64,000 nt of DNA from Leptolyngbya sp. CCY15150 (lineage in GTDB: Bacteria; Cyanobacteriota; Cyanobacteriia; RECH01): the NCBI RefSeq assembly GCF_016888135.1, contig NZ_JACSWB010000174.1, positions 1 through 64,000 on the forward strand. The letters are read 5' to 3'. The notes beneath the pieces are model-generated. The model was given only the letters and a program-made list of their open reading frames with translations, was not told the origin of the DNA and ran no database searches. This document shows positions 1 to 8,976 of the stretch, in pieces; position 1 is the stretch's first letter, and every line of letters begins with the position of its first letter. The translations under genes were made by a program, and so were the position numbers.

Positions 1-36
1 AAACTGAGAGCGCTTATTGGCTGAAAGCCTTATGAA

Positions 37-125
37 CGGAGAGAGAGGGATTCGAACCCTCGGTACGACCTAAACCGTACAACAGATTAGCAATCTGCCG
101 CTTTCGACCACTCAGCCATCTCTCC
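37..125 (-). tRNA. tRNA-Ser (anticodon GCU)
   Basis: On the minus strand this folds as a class II tRNA. The acceptor stem pairs GGAGAGA with TCTCTCC, followed by discriminator G. The anticodon loop TTGCTAA carries GCT and reads AGC/AGU serine codons. A long variable arm has GTACG paired with CGTAC, and the T-arm contains GGGTTCGAATCCC. No CCA is encoded, so it would be added after transcription. The long variable arm and discriminator G are both serine identity features. Confidence 0.97.
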
Positions 126-213
126 AATATGCTGGTCTTTTATAGTAGCAGATCTTTTCCCACACTCAAACACTTTTCTCAAGCCGCTTGAGCCGGTTGA
201 TCCACCTCAGCTA

Positions 214-1746
214 TTATGCCTCAGATCGGGTTTCAAGCGGTAGAAAAATCGTCAAAATTTCGCCATGGTGTGGACGATGGCGCACAATCAGTTTTCCACC
301 CAGAGCCTGGAACAAGTTCTTGGTGACGTCGAGATTCAGACTAAGATTACCCGTCTCAGGTTGAAACATCAGCAAATCGCCAATGGACTGCAACGTGGGC
401 GCAAAAAAGCCATAGGACACCGGATCGGGAGTTGGGCGATCGCCTTTATGGTCTAGGTGCGATCGCAACTGCAGTTTGAGTTGGCTACCAGCCAGGGACA
501 CCTGCATTTGGATATGGCTACCAGAAGGCAACGTCTGGGTGATCCGATCAATGAGACCGCTGAGCATTTGGTTGAGCATCACCGGATCGCTCACCACCAT
601 CGGTAACGTCTGGGGTAGACGCACATCCAAGGTGAGGTTGCGCTGGCTGGCCCGCTCTTGCCACTGGGGTACGCCATCGTGGAAAACTTGCTTCAGCGAA
701 ATGGACGCAAGGGATTGGGCACAGGGTTTACTGGCTTCTGTCTCTAGCTCCACAGCGCGGAAAATCAGGTTGAAGCGATCGATTTGTTGGGTACATTCCC
801 GATCGATCATCGCCAAACGTTTGGCAATATCGGGCGTCACCTCTTTGCGTCGCAGCAGCAGCCGCGTCAGGGTGCGAATGGTGGTCAGGGGCGTACGCAC
901 CTCGTGGGCGATCGCCCTCAGCAATTCCACATCGGCCCGTCCGTGGGTATCTAAGTGAGTTGGATGTAACGCTGGCTCCTGTGCATGCATCGGCTGAAAA
1001 CCATCCACAGGGCAAGAGGGAGCTACATCAATATTGTGGACGACCCCATGGTTGGGCTCGGGCAGATGCATCAGCATCAACCGATGAAATTGGGTGACGA
1101 CTCGGTAGTCGGGGGTGGGCGGCGTAAACTGTTGCACCAGATGGTCGAGCTGGGAAAGAACATGGGGCGCACTGAGCACGAGGCGCGATCGCAGCGATCG
1201 CCAAGCCTGCATCACCACATCGGGCACAAAGGACACGAGAAAAACTGGATCGCCAGTTGTGTCGCGTCCTAGGGTCATCACCACCCCAAACTGAGGCGTA
1301 AGCGCTAGGCAGAATTGCTCTTGGACTAGGGGATCGTGGCCCAGCAGCGGCAAGGTGGAGGGCGTCGAAAAGGGATGGGGCGCACTCGTCTCCGATGAAG
1401 GCAAGAGGTGATAGGGAAGCCAATCTGCCAAGCTCAGCTCGGCGGTCATCGTCCAACTAGCTACGTGGTCAGCCAAGCCGGATTGCAAAATGGGTGCGGG
1501 CCCAGAGAGCACCACACCAATGGCAGAATGCCCCAAATCTGAGGAGGAGGGCACCATGGCGGCAAAACAGGCATTCAAAGCAGCGATCGCCCCTGACCAT
1601 TGCCGTTCCATGCTTGCCTGACGCTGCTCTGGAGTTTTGTCTAGGGGTGGCGGAGCCGCATTCGGCATCAGCGAACCGAGGATGTCCTGCTCTCCTAGGG
1701 CAATAATTTCACTTAATGTTGGTGCATACCATGTGTTCACCGGCAT
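214..1746 (-). CDS. histidine kinase-like protein with degenerate ATPase domain
   Basis: The product is 510 residues. The N-terminal half (about 1-240) is a sensor-like region that I do not recognise. A good dimerisation/phosphoacceptor box follows, AIAHEVRTPLTTIR, with the candidate phospho-His near residue 281. The C-terminal region has the layout of a histidine kinase ATPase domain but its boxes are eroded. The N-box reads LSGLIDRI, without the usual second Asn. No DxGxG G1 box is visible. The G2 region reads GNLSLNLDVTKNL instead of a glycine-rich GxGLGL. It may therefore be a phosphotransfer partner or pseudokinase rather than an active kinase. The start at 1746 follows a GTGAGGGGA stretch; the same frame is open to 1860. 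No response regulator is adjacent. Confidence 0.82.
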   Translation of the reverse strand: MPVNTWYAPTLSEIIALGEQDILGSLMPNAAPPPLDKTPEQRQASMERQWSGAIAALNACFAAMVPSSSDLGHSAIGVVLSGPAPILQSGLADHVASWTMTAELSLADWLPYHLLPSSETSAPHPFSTPSTLPLLGHDPLVQEQFCLALTPQFGVVMTLGRDTTGDPVFLVSFVPDVVMQAWRSLRSRLVLSAPHVLSQLDHLVQQFTPPTPDYRVVTQFHRLMLMHLPEPNHGVVHNIDVAPSCPVDGFQPMHAQEPALHPTHLDTHGRADVELLRAIAHEVRTPLTTIRTLTRLLLRRKEVTPDIAKRLAMIDRECTQQIDRFNLIFRAVELETEASKPCAQSLASISLKQVFHDGVPQWQERASQRNLTLDVRLPQTLPMVVSDPVMLNQMLSGLIDRITQTLPSGSHIQMQVSLAGSQLKLQLRSHLDHKGDRPTPDPVSYGFFAPTLQSIGDLLMFQPETGNLSLNLDVTKNLFQALGGKLIVRHRPHHGEILTIFLPLETRSEA

Positions 1747-1911
1747 TCCCCTCACCCGTTCCCGCGCGATCATGTCATTTCGCCACTGCCTTTCCCTTGA
1801 CAATACTGGGTGATGACGTTTGCGACTAGCTGTGCAACCGAACGCATTGGTCGCAATCACCGCCCTAGCAGATCAGGAACTTGATTCACTCCTAGGTTTA
1901 CCGAGGGATGC

Positions 1912-2652
1912 CTAGGGAATAACGTTCAGCCGACCCTGACATAGGAGCTGACCAGGTTCAATCCGCAGATCGTCGATATGGACATCCTGCCCAAGGTCAA
2001 TATCGAAGTTCATCCAAGCTGGAATGGGATCCACGGGCGATCGCCACTGAGAATCCGTCAACCGCAGAATATGTCCGTTCACCATGGATAACCCCGTGGT
2101 GATCATCACGGGCGTCGCTTGACCGGCAAGGGTGACCGTCAACACCAAGCGATCGCGCTCTAGGGACACCTGCAGATGCTCAATGGCTAGCGGCGTGACG
2201 GCATCTGCCGACTGCAGCAGCGGACTAAGAACATCGGCCACGCCATTGGCCAAAAGCGGCGTTTGTAGGGAAGCGTTTAGATCAGCTTCTGATAGACAGA
2301 CAGCTACCTCTACCGGAATCACCTCCAGCAATCGCAGCGGCTTCCCCCGCACCACTTGCCCGAGGTTGACGCGAATATTTTGCGCTTGAAGCTGCAGTTG
2401 ACTGAGGTAGAGTCCCTGATAGACGGCCCCCTCCGCGCCAACGGCTACCTGGGGAAGGTACCCCGATAGGATTTGGCGATCGCCCCCCCGAATATCGATC
2501 TCCAGGGTTTGAATCGACTCCACCTGCGATCGCAACCAGACATGGACGGCTGGCGTCAGCAGGCGGGTAATGATGTGGCTTTGTCTAGCAGCGGCGGCAA
2601 ATGCAGCGGGGGAGGGCTCTGGGGGCTCTAGGGGATCAAAAGAAGTTGGCAT
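1912..2652 (-). CDS. DUF2993 (LmeA-like) lipid-binding domain protein
   Basis: A protein of about 246 residues. After a Pro-rich N-terminus it contains a long beta-rich stretch typical of the DUF2993 family, common in cyanobacteria and related to actinobacterial LmeA, a periplasmic phospholipid-binding protein. Visible family-like segments are SGYLPQVAVGAEGAVYQG and LYLSQLQLQAQNIRVNLGQV. There is no clear signal peptide, so the location is uncertain. It lies downstream of, and in the same direction as, the next minus-strand gene, with about 165 bases between them. The ATG at 2652 was preferred to a TTG at 2679. The biological role in cyanobacteria is not established, to my knowledge. Confidence 0.8.
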   Translation of the reverse strand: MPTSFDPLEPPEPSPAAFAAAARQSHIITRLLTPAVHVWLRSQVESIQTLEIDIRGGDRQILSGYLPQVAVGAEGAVYQGLYLSQLQLQAQNIRVNLGQVVRGKPLRLLEVIPVEVAVCLSEADLNASLQTPLLANGVADVLSPLLQSADAVTPLAIEHLQVSLERDRLVLTVTLAGQATPVMITTGLSMVNGHILRLTDSQWRSPVDPIPAWMNFDIDLGQDVHIDDLRIEPGQLLCQGRLNVIP

Positions 2653-3208
2653 AGCGACGTGGGTGGATGACTGTCTCAAAGAACGGCAAGACAGCGGTCT
2701 AAAAGCTCAGCATACACATCTTCAAGCAAGGTTGAACATCTACCTATATCACCTAGATAGAGCTGAACTCCGTACCCAATCGCACAGGCTGAGAGGGGTG
2801 CGATCGCCTATGTCATGAAAAGCAAACATAAGGCGATCCCAAGGCGATCCCGACTCGATCCCGAAGGCGATCGCAATTGTCAGGGTTCCATAACAATGCG
2901 ATCCCCAAACCTCAACAAATCTCGTCAAGACCAGCAGAATCAAGGCAGCTAGCCTCTTGACCAAATCCTTAACTTTCTGCACTATAAGAGCAAGTTGATC
3001 CCCGCACCATGATCCCAGTCGCGTATCACGACGGTGGTAAATGTTTCAGTCCCTTGGAACATGAGCGATACATGATAGCGAACGTCCTCATACTTGGTTT
3101 TATTAAAATGACTAACTCGAACCCTTGCAGTGTTAGGGGAGCACAAGGCTTAGACCATCTGCATTCGAGACGTCTGTCAGTTGCTGTCAGAACTACTGGA
3201 GAAAACAC
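2653..3208. other. intergenic region, divergent promoters expected
   Basis: A gap of 556 bases between two divergent genes, so it should hold both promoters. It contains the short tandem array at 2830-2874. Short open frames in it have no recognisable protein features and were not called. Confidence 0.5.
2830..2874. repeat. tandem 11-mer array fused to a HIP1 site
   Basis: Two exact copies of AAGGCGATCCC (2830-2840, 2841-2851) are followed by the variant GACTCGATCCC (2852-2862) and then by GAAGGCGATCGC, which contains a HIP1 octamer. It looks like local duplication of a HIP1-like core. Confidence 0.75.
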
Positions 3209-4690
3209 ATGACACAGGACTTTCCCCCTCTTGAAGAGATGACCTTGCGACAGCTTCGTAAGCTTGCTAGCAGATATGGCGTCTCCCGATACAGTCGCAT
3301 GAGGAAGGACGAATTGCTCAGTTCCATTCGCGACAAGATGAAACAGGCTGGTGTTGCTGGGCCCACAGTTGTTACGTCAAATTCATCCCACTCATTGGAG
3401 GCGCAGGAAGAAGTGGAAGCCGCTAAATTCGATGTTGGTCAGACGGATCGCTCTGTTGCAACGTTGGCCGTAGTTGATGAGGGACTAGAGGATTTGCCAT
3501 CCGGCTATGGCGAAAGCAGTATCGTGCTCATGCCCCGAGATCCCCAGTGGGCCTACGCTTATTGGGATGTGCCTAACGACCAAAAAGAAGAGATGCGGCG
3601 GCAGGGAGGCATCCGTCTAGCCCTACGCTTCTATGATGTCACTGCCCTGGATATGGCTGTTCAGCGTCCCCATAGCCTGCAGCAGTATGAATGTGATGAA
3701 CTAGCTCGGGAATGGTATCTACCGATCCCCGTGAGCGATCGCGACTATGTGGCAGAAATTGGCTACATCTGCGCCGATGGTCGGTGGCTGGTGCTGGCTC
3801 GCTCAACGCCTGCCCACATCCCGCCCGTCTATCCCTCCGACTGGATCGAAGACCAGTTCCTCAGCATCACCTGGGATGAAGACCTACGCGGCAAAACCTA
3901 CGCGAACTTAGTGCCCCCGAGCCGTCGCATGGCCACCGCCCAAAGCCCCATCTACGACCAAATCTTCGATATGGCTGAGTCGGTGGAAGCTCAGCGGGTA
4001 GCCGGCTCCCTCTTTGGCTCCATGCAGCAGGTGCCAGAAGAAGCTCTCAGCTCCTACGTGTTCCCATCCGGTGTGGGTATGTGGGCAGCGCCAACGATGT
4101 CTGGAGCAGGCATGTCCGGCGCGGGCATGGCTGGCGCAGCGGGTATGTCCGGTGTGGGCATGTCGGGCATGGGCATGGCTGGTGCTGCAGGCATGTCGGG
4201 CATGGGTATGGTCGGTGGCATGTCCGGCGTAGGCATGGTCGGCGGTATGTCCGGCGCGGGCATGATCGGCGGTATGTCCGGCGCAGGCATGATCGGCGGT
4301 ATGTCGGGCGCAGGCATGATTGGTGGCATGTCGGGTATCGGCATGATGGGCGGTATGTCGGGCATCGGCATGTCGGGCGCAGGCTTCTCTGCTTCTGCGC
4401 CGCCGATTCGCCCCCGACAGTTCTGGCTGATTGCCGATGCCGAACTCATTGTGTATGGCGCAACCGAGCCTGATGCCACCGTAACCATTGGTGGTCGCCC
4501 CATTAAGCTCAATCCCGATGGCACCTTCCGTTTCCAAATGTCATTCCAAGATGGCTTGATCGACTACCCAATCAAGGCGGTGGCGGCAGACGGTGAGCAA
4601 ACCCGCTCCATCCAAATGAAATTCACCCGCGAAACCCCTGAGCGCAACACCAACACCAAGGAAGATGCCGTGGTGGAATGGTTGAACTAA
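3209..4690 (+). CDS. DUF4912 protein with SAP/Rho-N-like head and Met-Gly repeat
   Basis: A protein of 493 residues. Residues about 10-45 (MTLRQLRKLASRYGVSRYSR) resemble the small helical Rho N-terminal/SAP-type fold. Residues about 95-230 match DUF4912 (IVLMPRDPQWAYAYWDVP and EWYLPIPVSDRDYVAEIGY). A low-complexity Met/Gly/Ser/Ala segment fills residues 297-392. The C-terminal part (PRQFWLIADAELIVYGATEP onward) looks like a second beta domain often seen at the end of these proteins. A GGAG motif precedes the ATG by about 8 bases. The gene appears monocistronic and ends at a strong terminator. Function is unknown; the layout suggests a nucleic-acid or surface-binding protein, but that is a guess. 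Confidence 0.88.
   Translation: MTQDFPPLEEMTLRQLRKLASRYGVSRYSRMRKDELLSSIRDKMKQAGVAGPTVVTSNSSHSLEAQEEVEAAKFDVGQTDRSVATLAVVDEGLEDLPSGYGESSIVLMPRDPQWAYAYWDVPNDQKEEMRRQGGIRLALRFYDVTALDMAVQRPHSLQQYECDELAREWYLPIPVSDRDYVAEIGYICADGRWLVLARSTPAHIPPVYPSDWIEDQFLSITWDEDLRGKTYANLVPPSRRMATAQSPIYDQIFDMAESVEAQRVAGSLFGSMQQVPEEALSSYVFPSGVGMWAAPTMSGAGMSGAGMAGAAGMSGVGMSGMGMAGAAGMSGMGMVGGMSGVGMVGGMSGAGMIGGMSGAGMIGGMSGAGMIGGMSGIGMMGGMSGIGMSGAGFSASAPPIRPRQFWLIADAELIVYGATEPDATVTIGGRPIKLNPDGTFRFQMSFQDGLIDYPIKAVAADGEQTRSIQMKFTRETPERNTNTKEDAVVEWLN
4097..4384 (+). repeat. in-frame Met-Gly tandem repeat (27-nt unit)
   Basis: Within the DUF4912 gene, codons 297-392 form a tandem series. In its most regular part the unit is nine residues, MSGAGMIGG, with A/V/I/M swaps. 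Earlier copies are less regular (MSGAGMAGAAG). Units differ mostly at wobble positions, so the protein pattern seems conserved beyond simple DNA slippage. Confidence 0.9.
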
Positions 4691-4737
4691 GGTTCGCTGA
4701 CGTTAAGCATATCCCTGCCTAACGAATGATTCGACAG

Positions 4738-4770
4738 ATTCCCTGCTACCTTGGTGGCGGGGATTTTTTT
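4738..4770 (+). terminator. intrinsic terminator of the DUF4912 gene
   Basis: ATTCCC(T)GCTACC pairs with GGTGGCGGGGAT around a TT centre, with one bulged T. Seven T residues follow directly. It lies 48 bases after the stop codon. Confidence 0.9.
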
Positions 4771-4775
4771 GCCTT

Positions 4776-4808
4776 GCGGTACGAAACGGTGCTTCGCCTA
4801 ACAGCAAC
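4776..4808. repeat. degenerate copy of dispersed palindromic repeat
   Basis: Shares ACGG and TTCGCCTAACAGCA with the element found at 7324, 26300 and 54586, with an indel in the centre. It lies just past the terminator of the DUF4912 gene. Confidence 0.5.
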
Positions 4809-4919
4809 TTAGATCCAGCGATCGCCCCCTGGGTGACCGTTCTCCTCACAGGAGCAAACACCATCTAGTTGGCTGGTGGGCAGAGCTGAGTATATTCTGA
4901 TGTATTGATAGAGAAGGTG

Positions 4920-4944
4920 GCCGCTAACAGTTTGGGTCAGCGGC
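4920..4944 (+). promoter_or_regulatory. possible leader hairpin upstream of serS
   Basis: GCCGCTAAC pairs with GTCAGCGGC (one A-C mismatch) across a seven-base loop, 46 bases before the serS start. There is no T-run, so it is not a terminator. It could be a leader structure or a chance palindrome. Confidence 0.3.
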
Positions 4945-4981
4945 TCATTCTAGTGAACCCGCCAGGACGTGAGAGACATAA

Positions 4982-6268
<1,287 letters not shown>

Positions 6269-6843
6269 CAACATTGGGTCTTATCAAGGGCGATCGCTCT
6301 AGTCTAAACCGTCAAAGTCACGCCGATGCTCCCCACGATCTAGGGCAACATCAGGGGCGATCGCCCACCACCTCCTAGTTTTCACGTACGCTAGATGGCG
6401 GAACCCAGAGCAAGCCCCCCTGAACCGTCCTGATTTCTTCAGGATGCATCTGAAGATTAGAATGAAGTCGATAGGGTTGTGATTTGCTTGTTGGTTTCAC
6501 GCTGAATGATGTCAGCCCCTAGAGCCGTCAATGTCATGCAGCTACATTCACTGGGGACTCATAACCGACTTCCGTTAGATCACTCAACAGCGTTCGTATG
6601 ATCTATCACAGGGCGATCGATATACGTGCAAGATGTATCGTGCTTTTTATGCTCAGTATGGCGACAGGCAGCCAACTGGATAGTGTAGAATGTCTGTACC
6701 CAATGCCCCAAAATCAAGCGCTCTGAGCAATTGATATCGCTGCTCTACAGCCCAGTCCAATGCCGAACTAGACGTGGAGTCTGGCCATATTATAGTGAGC
6801 GGCTATCACCTCATCCAAGCTATCCAGGGTTAGTTGAAACGTT
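6269..6843. other. intergenic region, no gene seen
   Basis: 575 bases between serS and a CheY-like gene. HIP1 sites are present. I see no convincing open frame, RNA gene or repeat. The last 200 bases probably contain the promoter of the downstream regulator. Confidence 0.4.
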
Positions 6844-7224
6844 ATGACTACAGTGTTAATTGTGGATGATAGTCAAACCTTGAGGCAGATGCTCTCGGAT
6901 TTACTTCAAGAGCAGGGGATTAAGGTCATTGAAGCCACCAATGGGGTGGAAGCTAAGGAAAAGATTCAGTCTAGCTCTAGCTATCCCGATTTAGTGATTA
7001 CAGATTTGATTATGCCGCAGATGAACGGCTATGAACTGTGTCGCTGGATTAAGAATGAACCCAAGGCTCAGAATATTCCTGTCCTAGTTTGTACCACCAA
7101 AAGCGAAGATTTCGATCGCTACTGGGGGATGCGTCAAGGTGCCGATGCTTATATTACCAAGCCGTTTCATCCACCAGAACTGCTGCAAACCGTAAAGCAG
7201 CTATTACGTAGCCAAGCCAGCTAG
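6844..7224 (+). CDS. CheY/PilH-type single-domain response regulator
   Basis: A stand-alone receiver domain of 126 residues with no output domain. Acidic pair D8/D9 (VDDS), phosphoacceptor D54 (VITDLIMPQMNGYEL), switch threonine T84/T85 (VCTTK) and K106 (TKPF) are all present, so it should be phosphorylated normally. Such proteins in cyanobacteria often serve type IV pilus motility or phototaxis pathways, but no pil or che gene is nearby. The partner kinase cannot be named. The gene is flanked by non-coding DNA on both sides and is probably transcribed alone. Confidence 0.95.
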   Translation: MTTVLIVDDSQTLRQMLSDLLQEQGIKVIEATNGVEAKEKIQSSSSYPDLVITDLIMPQMNGYELCRWIKNEPKAQNIPVLVCTTKSEDFDRYWGMRQGADAYITKPFHPPELLQTVKQLLRSQAS

Positions 7225-7323
7225 CGAGGAGCAGGTTGGTGGTGCCATGTTGTGATGATGGCGGAACCAGTAGAAGATCAACGTCAAGAAAGTCCTACGT
7301 CAATGGCCCTCAACAAACCTTGT

Positions 7324-7357
7324 GGTAGGGTGCTGTTAGGCGAAGCCGTAACGCACC
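7324..7357. repeat. dispersed palindromic repeat, copy A
   Basis: Matches the 26300 and 54586 copies apart from a few substitutions. The core is TGCTGTTAGGCGAAGCCGTA; the arms GTTAGGC and GCCGTAAC can form an imperfect hairpin. It lies between the CheY-like gene and the NUDIX gene. Confidence 0.85.
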
Positions 7358-7551
7358 GTCTTGCAAGGCTGTGGCAGTCCCCAGAGGTCTGTAGCACCCT
7401 TGACAAGAGGTTGGAAAAGCGGGGGATCGAAGGCAGGATGTTTCAGCCATGCACATTCGATAGACTTGACAGAACGTTTCCTCGCTTCGTTATCTAACCG
7501 CCTAGTTCCTGGCCTCGCTCTATCCTGTCCCATCTTCAACGATCGCCCCCC

Positions 7552-7980
7552 GTGACCTATCGGAACCCTACCCCAACCGTAGACATCATTGTTGAACTTA
7601 CCCACCGTCCCCATCGGCCCATCGTATTAATCGAGCGGCTGAATCCGCCCTATGGGTGGGCGATTCCCGGTGGTTTTGTGGACTATGGCGAATCGGTGGA
7701 AACGGCGGCACGGCGGGAAGCGAAGGAAGAAATTGGTCTCGATGTCGAGCTGATCGATCAGTTCCATGTCTATTCCGACCCCGATCGCGATCCTCGGCAA
7801 CATACCCTCAGTATTGTCTTCTTAGCGATCGCTTCCGCAGATCCAGTCTCCGGCGATGACGCCAAAACGGTGCAGGTTTTTGAGCCGTGGCAGGTGCCCG
7901 ATCGTCTATGCTTTGATCACGATCGCATCCTGGAAGATTATTGGCGCTATCGATTTCATGGGCAACGCCCGCGTCTGTAA
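7552..7980 (+). CDS. NUDIX hydrolase (ADP-ribose pyrophosphatase-like)
   Basis: A protein of 142 residues with a complete NUDIX box, [20 protein letters not shown] followed by IGLDV, matching GX5EX7REUXEEXGU. It should hydrolyse a nucleoside diphosphate linked to another group, with Mg2+ bound by the REUXEE glutamates. The [10 protein letters not shown] form and small size fit ADP-ribose or nicotinamide-related substrates, but the substrate cannot be read from sequence. The start appears to be GTG. The gene is followed by ridA after about 45 bases, so the two may share a transcript. Confidence 0.88.
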   Translation: MTYRNPTPTVDIIVELTHRPHRPIVLIERLNPPYGWAIPGGFVDYGESVETAARREAKEEIGLDVELIDQFHVYSDPDRDPRQHTLSIVFLAIASADPVSGDDAKTVQVFEPWQVPDRLCFDHDRILEDYWRYRFHGQRPRL

Positions 7981-8025
7981 TCGTTTCAGGGAAAGCGATC
8001 GGGTTATTTATACGATTTGACGCCC

Positions 8026-8424
8026 ATGACCCGCACTGTTATTCAAACCAATCAAGCTCCCGCGCCGGTGGGGCCCTATAGTCAAGCGATCGCTGCCAGC
8101 GGCACTCTGCTGTTTGTGGCCGGACAAATTCCCCTCGATCCCCAAAGCGGGTCTCTGGTGGGAGGTGACGACGTTGCCCAGCAAACTCAGCAGGTGATGG
8201 CCAATCTCACCGCCATTTTGACTGCCGCCGGAGCCTCCTGTGCTGACGTGGTAAAAACCACAGTTTTTTTAAGTGATATGAATGACTTCGCCGCCATGAA
8301 TGCGGTCTATAGCCAATTTTTTGACGCGGACACAGCCCCAGCCCGCGCCTGCGTCGAAGTATCTCGCCTGCCCAAGGACGTCAAGGTTGAAATTGAATGC
8401 ATTGCAGTGGTGCCTAGCCCGTAA
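8026..8424 (+). CDS. ridA: RidA family enamine/imine deaminase
   Basis: A protein of 132 residues of the YjgF/YER057c/UK114 family, which hydrolyses reactive 2-aminoacrylate and related enamines to keto acids and so protects PLP enzymes. Family hallmarks are [26 protein letters not shown] and the C-terminal [19 protein letters not shown], which holds the active-site Arg and Glu. ATG at 8026 was chosen over an in-frame TTG at 8017 because it fits the usual family N-terminus. It lies downstream of the NUDIX gene on the same strand. Confidence 0.95.
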   Translation: MTRTVIQTNQAPAPVGPYSQAIAASGTLLFVAGQIPLDPQSGSLVGGDDVAQQTQQVMANLTAILTAAGASCADVVKTTVFLSDMNDFAAMNAVYSQFFDADTAPARACVEVSRLPKDVKVEIECIAVVPSP

Positions 8425-8551
8425 CACTACTGGGGTGAGAGGGGGCAATTCCCTACCTTCCGTTCGGTTCCACTCACTACCCATCCATGGCTTCAGGTTG
8501 GTAGATTGTGAGCATGGTACGAACAATAACAAGGTTAGTGAGGTTTTCGAC

Positions 8552-8890
8552 GTGAATAACCCATCTGACAGAAAGGCAAGTGTGTTTGCAGGTATTGATC
8601 GGGGAAACTCCCTGTGGCAGTACATGCAGTCCATGAGTCCTGAAACAGTCGCTCAGCTCTCCAAGCCCAATTCTGCGGAAGTGTTCCAAATGATGGAGCA
8701 TCACATCATCGGGATGCTAGGTGGACTGCCTTCCGATCAGTTTGATGTATCCATCACCACCAGCCGTGAAAATTTAGGCCGGCTCCTCGCCTCTGCGATG
8801 ATGAATGGCTATTTCCTGCGCGGTGCAGAACAGCGGATGACCTTTGAGCAATCGCTGCAGGCCGACGCTACCCCATCCACCGATCTCTAG
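8552..8890 (+). CDS. DUF760 family protein
   Basis: A protein of 112 residues matching the DUF760 family shared by cyanobacteria and plant plastids. The conserved part is VFQMMEHHIIGMLGGLPSDQ plus FDVSITTSRENLGRLLASAM and NGYFLRGAEQRM. No membrane segment or signal is visible, so it is probably soluble. The GTG at 8552 was chosen because a GAGG motif lies eight to ten bases upstream. The frame is open back to 8300, but that part overlaps ridA and has no family similarity. Its molecular function is not known to me. Confidence 0.88.
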   Translation: MNNPSDRKASVFAGIDRGNSLWQYMQSMSPETVAQLSKPNSAEVFQMMEHHIIGMLGGLPSDQFDVSITTSRENLGRLLASAMMNGYFLRGAEQRMTFEQSLQADATPSTDL

Positions 8891-8976
8891 AGCCAGGCAA
8901 CGCTGAGGGCGATCGCTGCCTGCGACCGTTGATCCATCTGTGAAATAATGATCCGGTACGTTGATAGATTGCCCCC

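Noticed and set aside
2749-2982. Minus-strand open frame of 77 codons
   Set aside because: Overlaps the HIP1-like tandem repeat and shows no protein-like pattern or start signal.
4097-4384. CRISPR-like array
   Set aside because: The periodic units are in-frame codons of a protein repeat with no spacers; no other regularly spaced repeats were seen in the window.
7252-7497. Plus-strand open frame of 81 codons after the CheY-like gene
   Set aside because: Runs through the dispersed palindromic repeat and has no domain-like sequence.
8300-8551. N-terminal extension of the DUF760 gene
   Set aside because: Overlaps ridA in another frame; family similarity and a ribosome binding site both point to the GTG at 8552.
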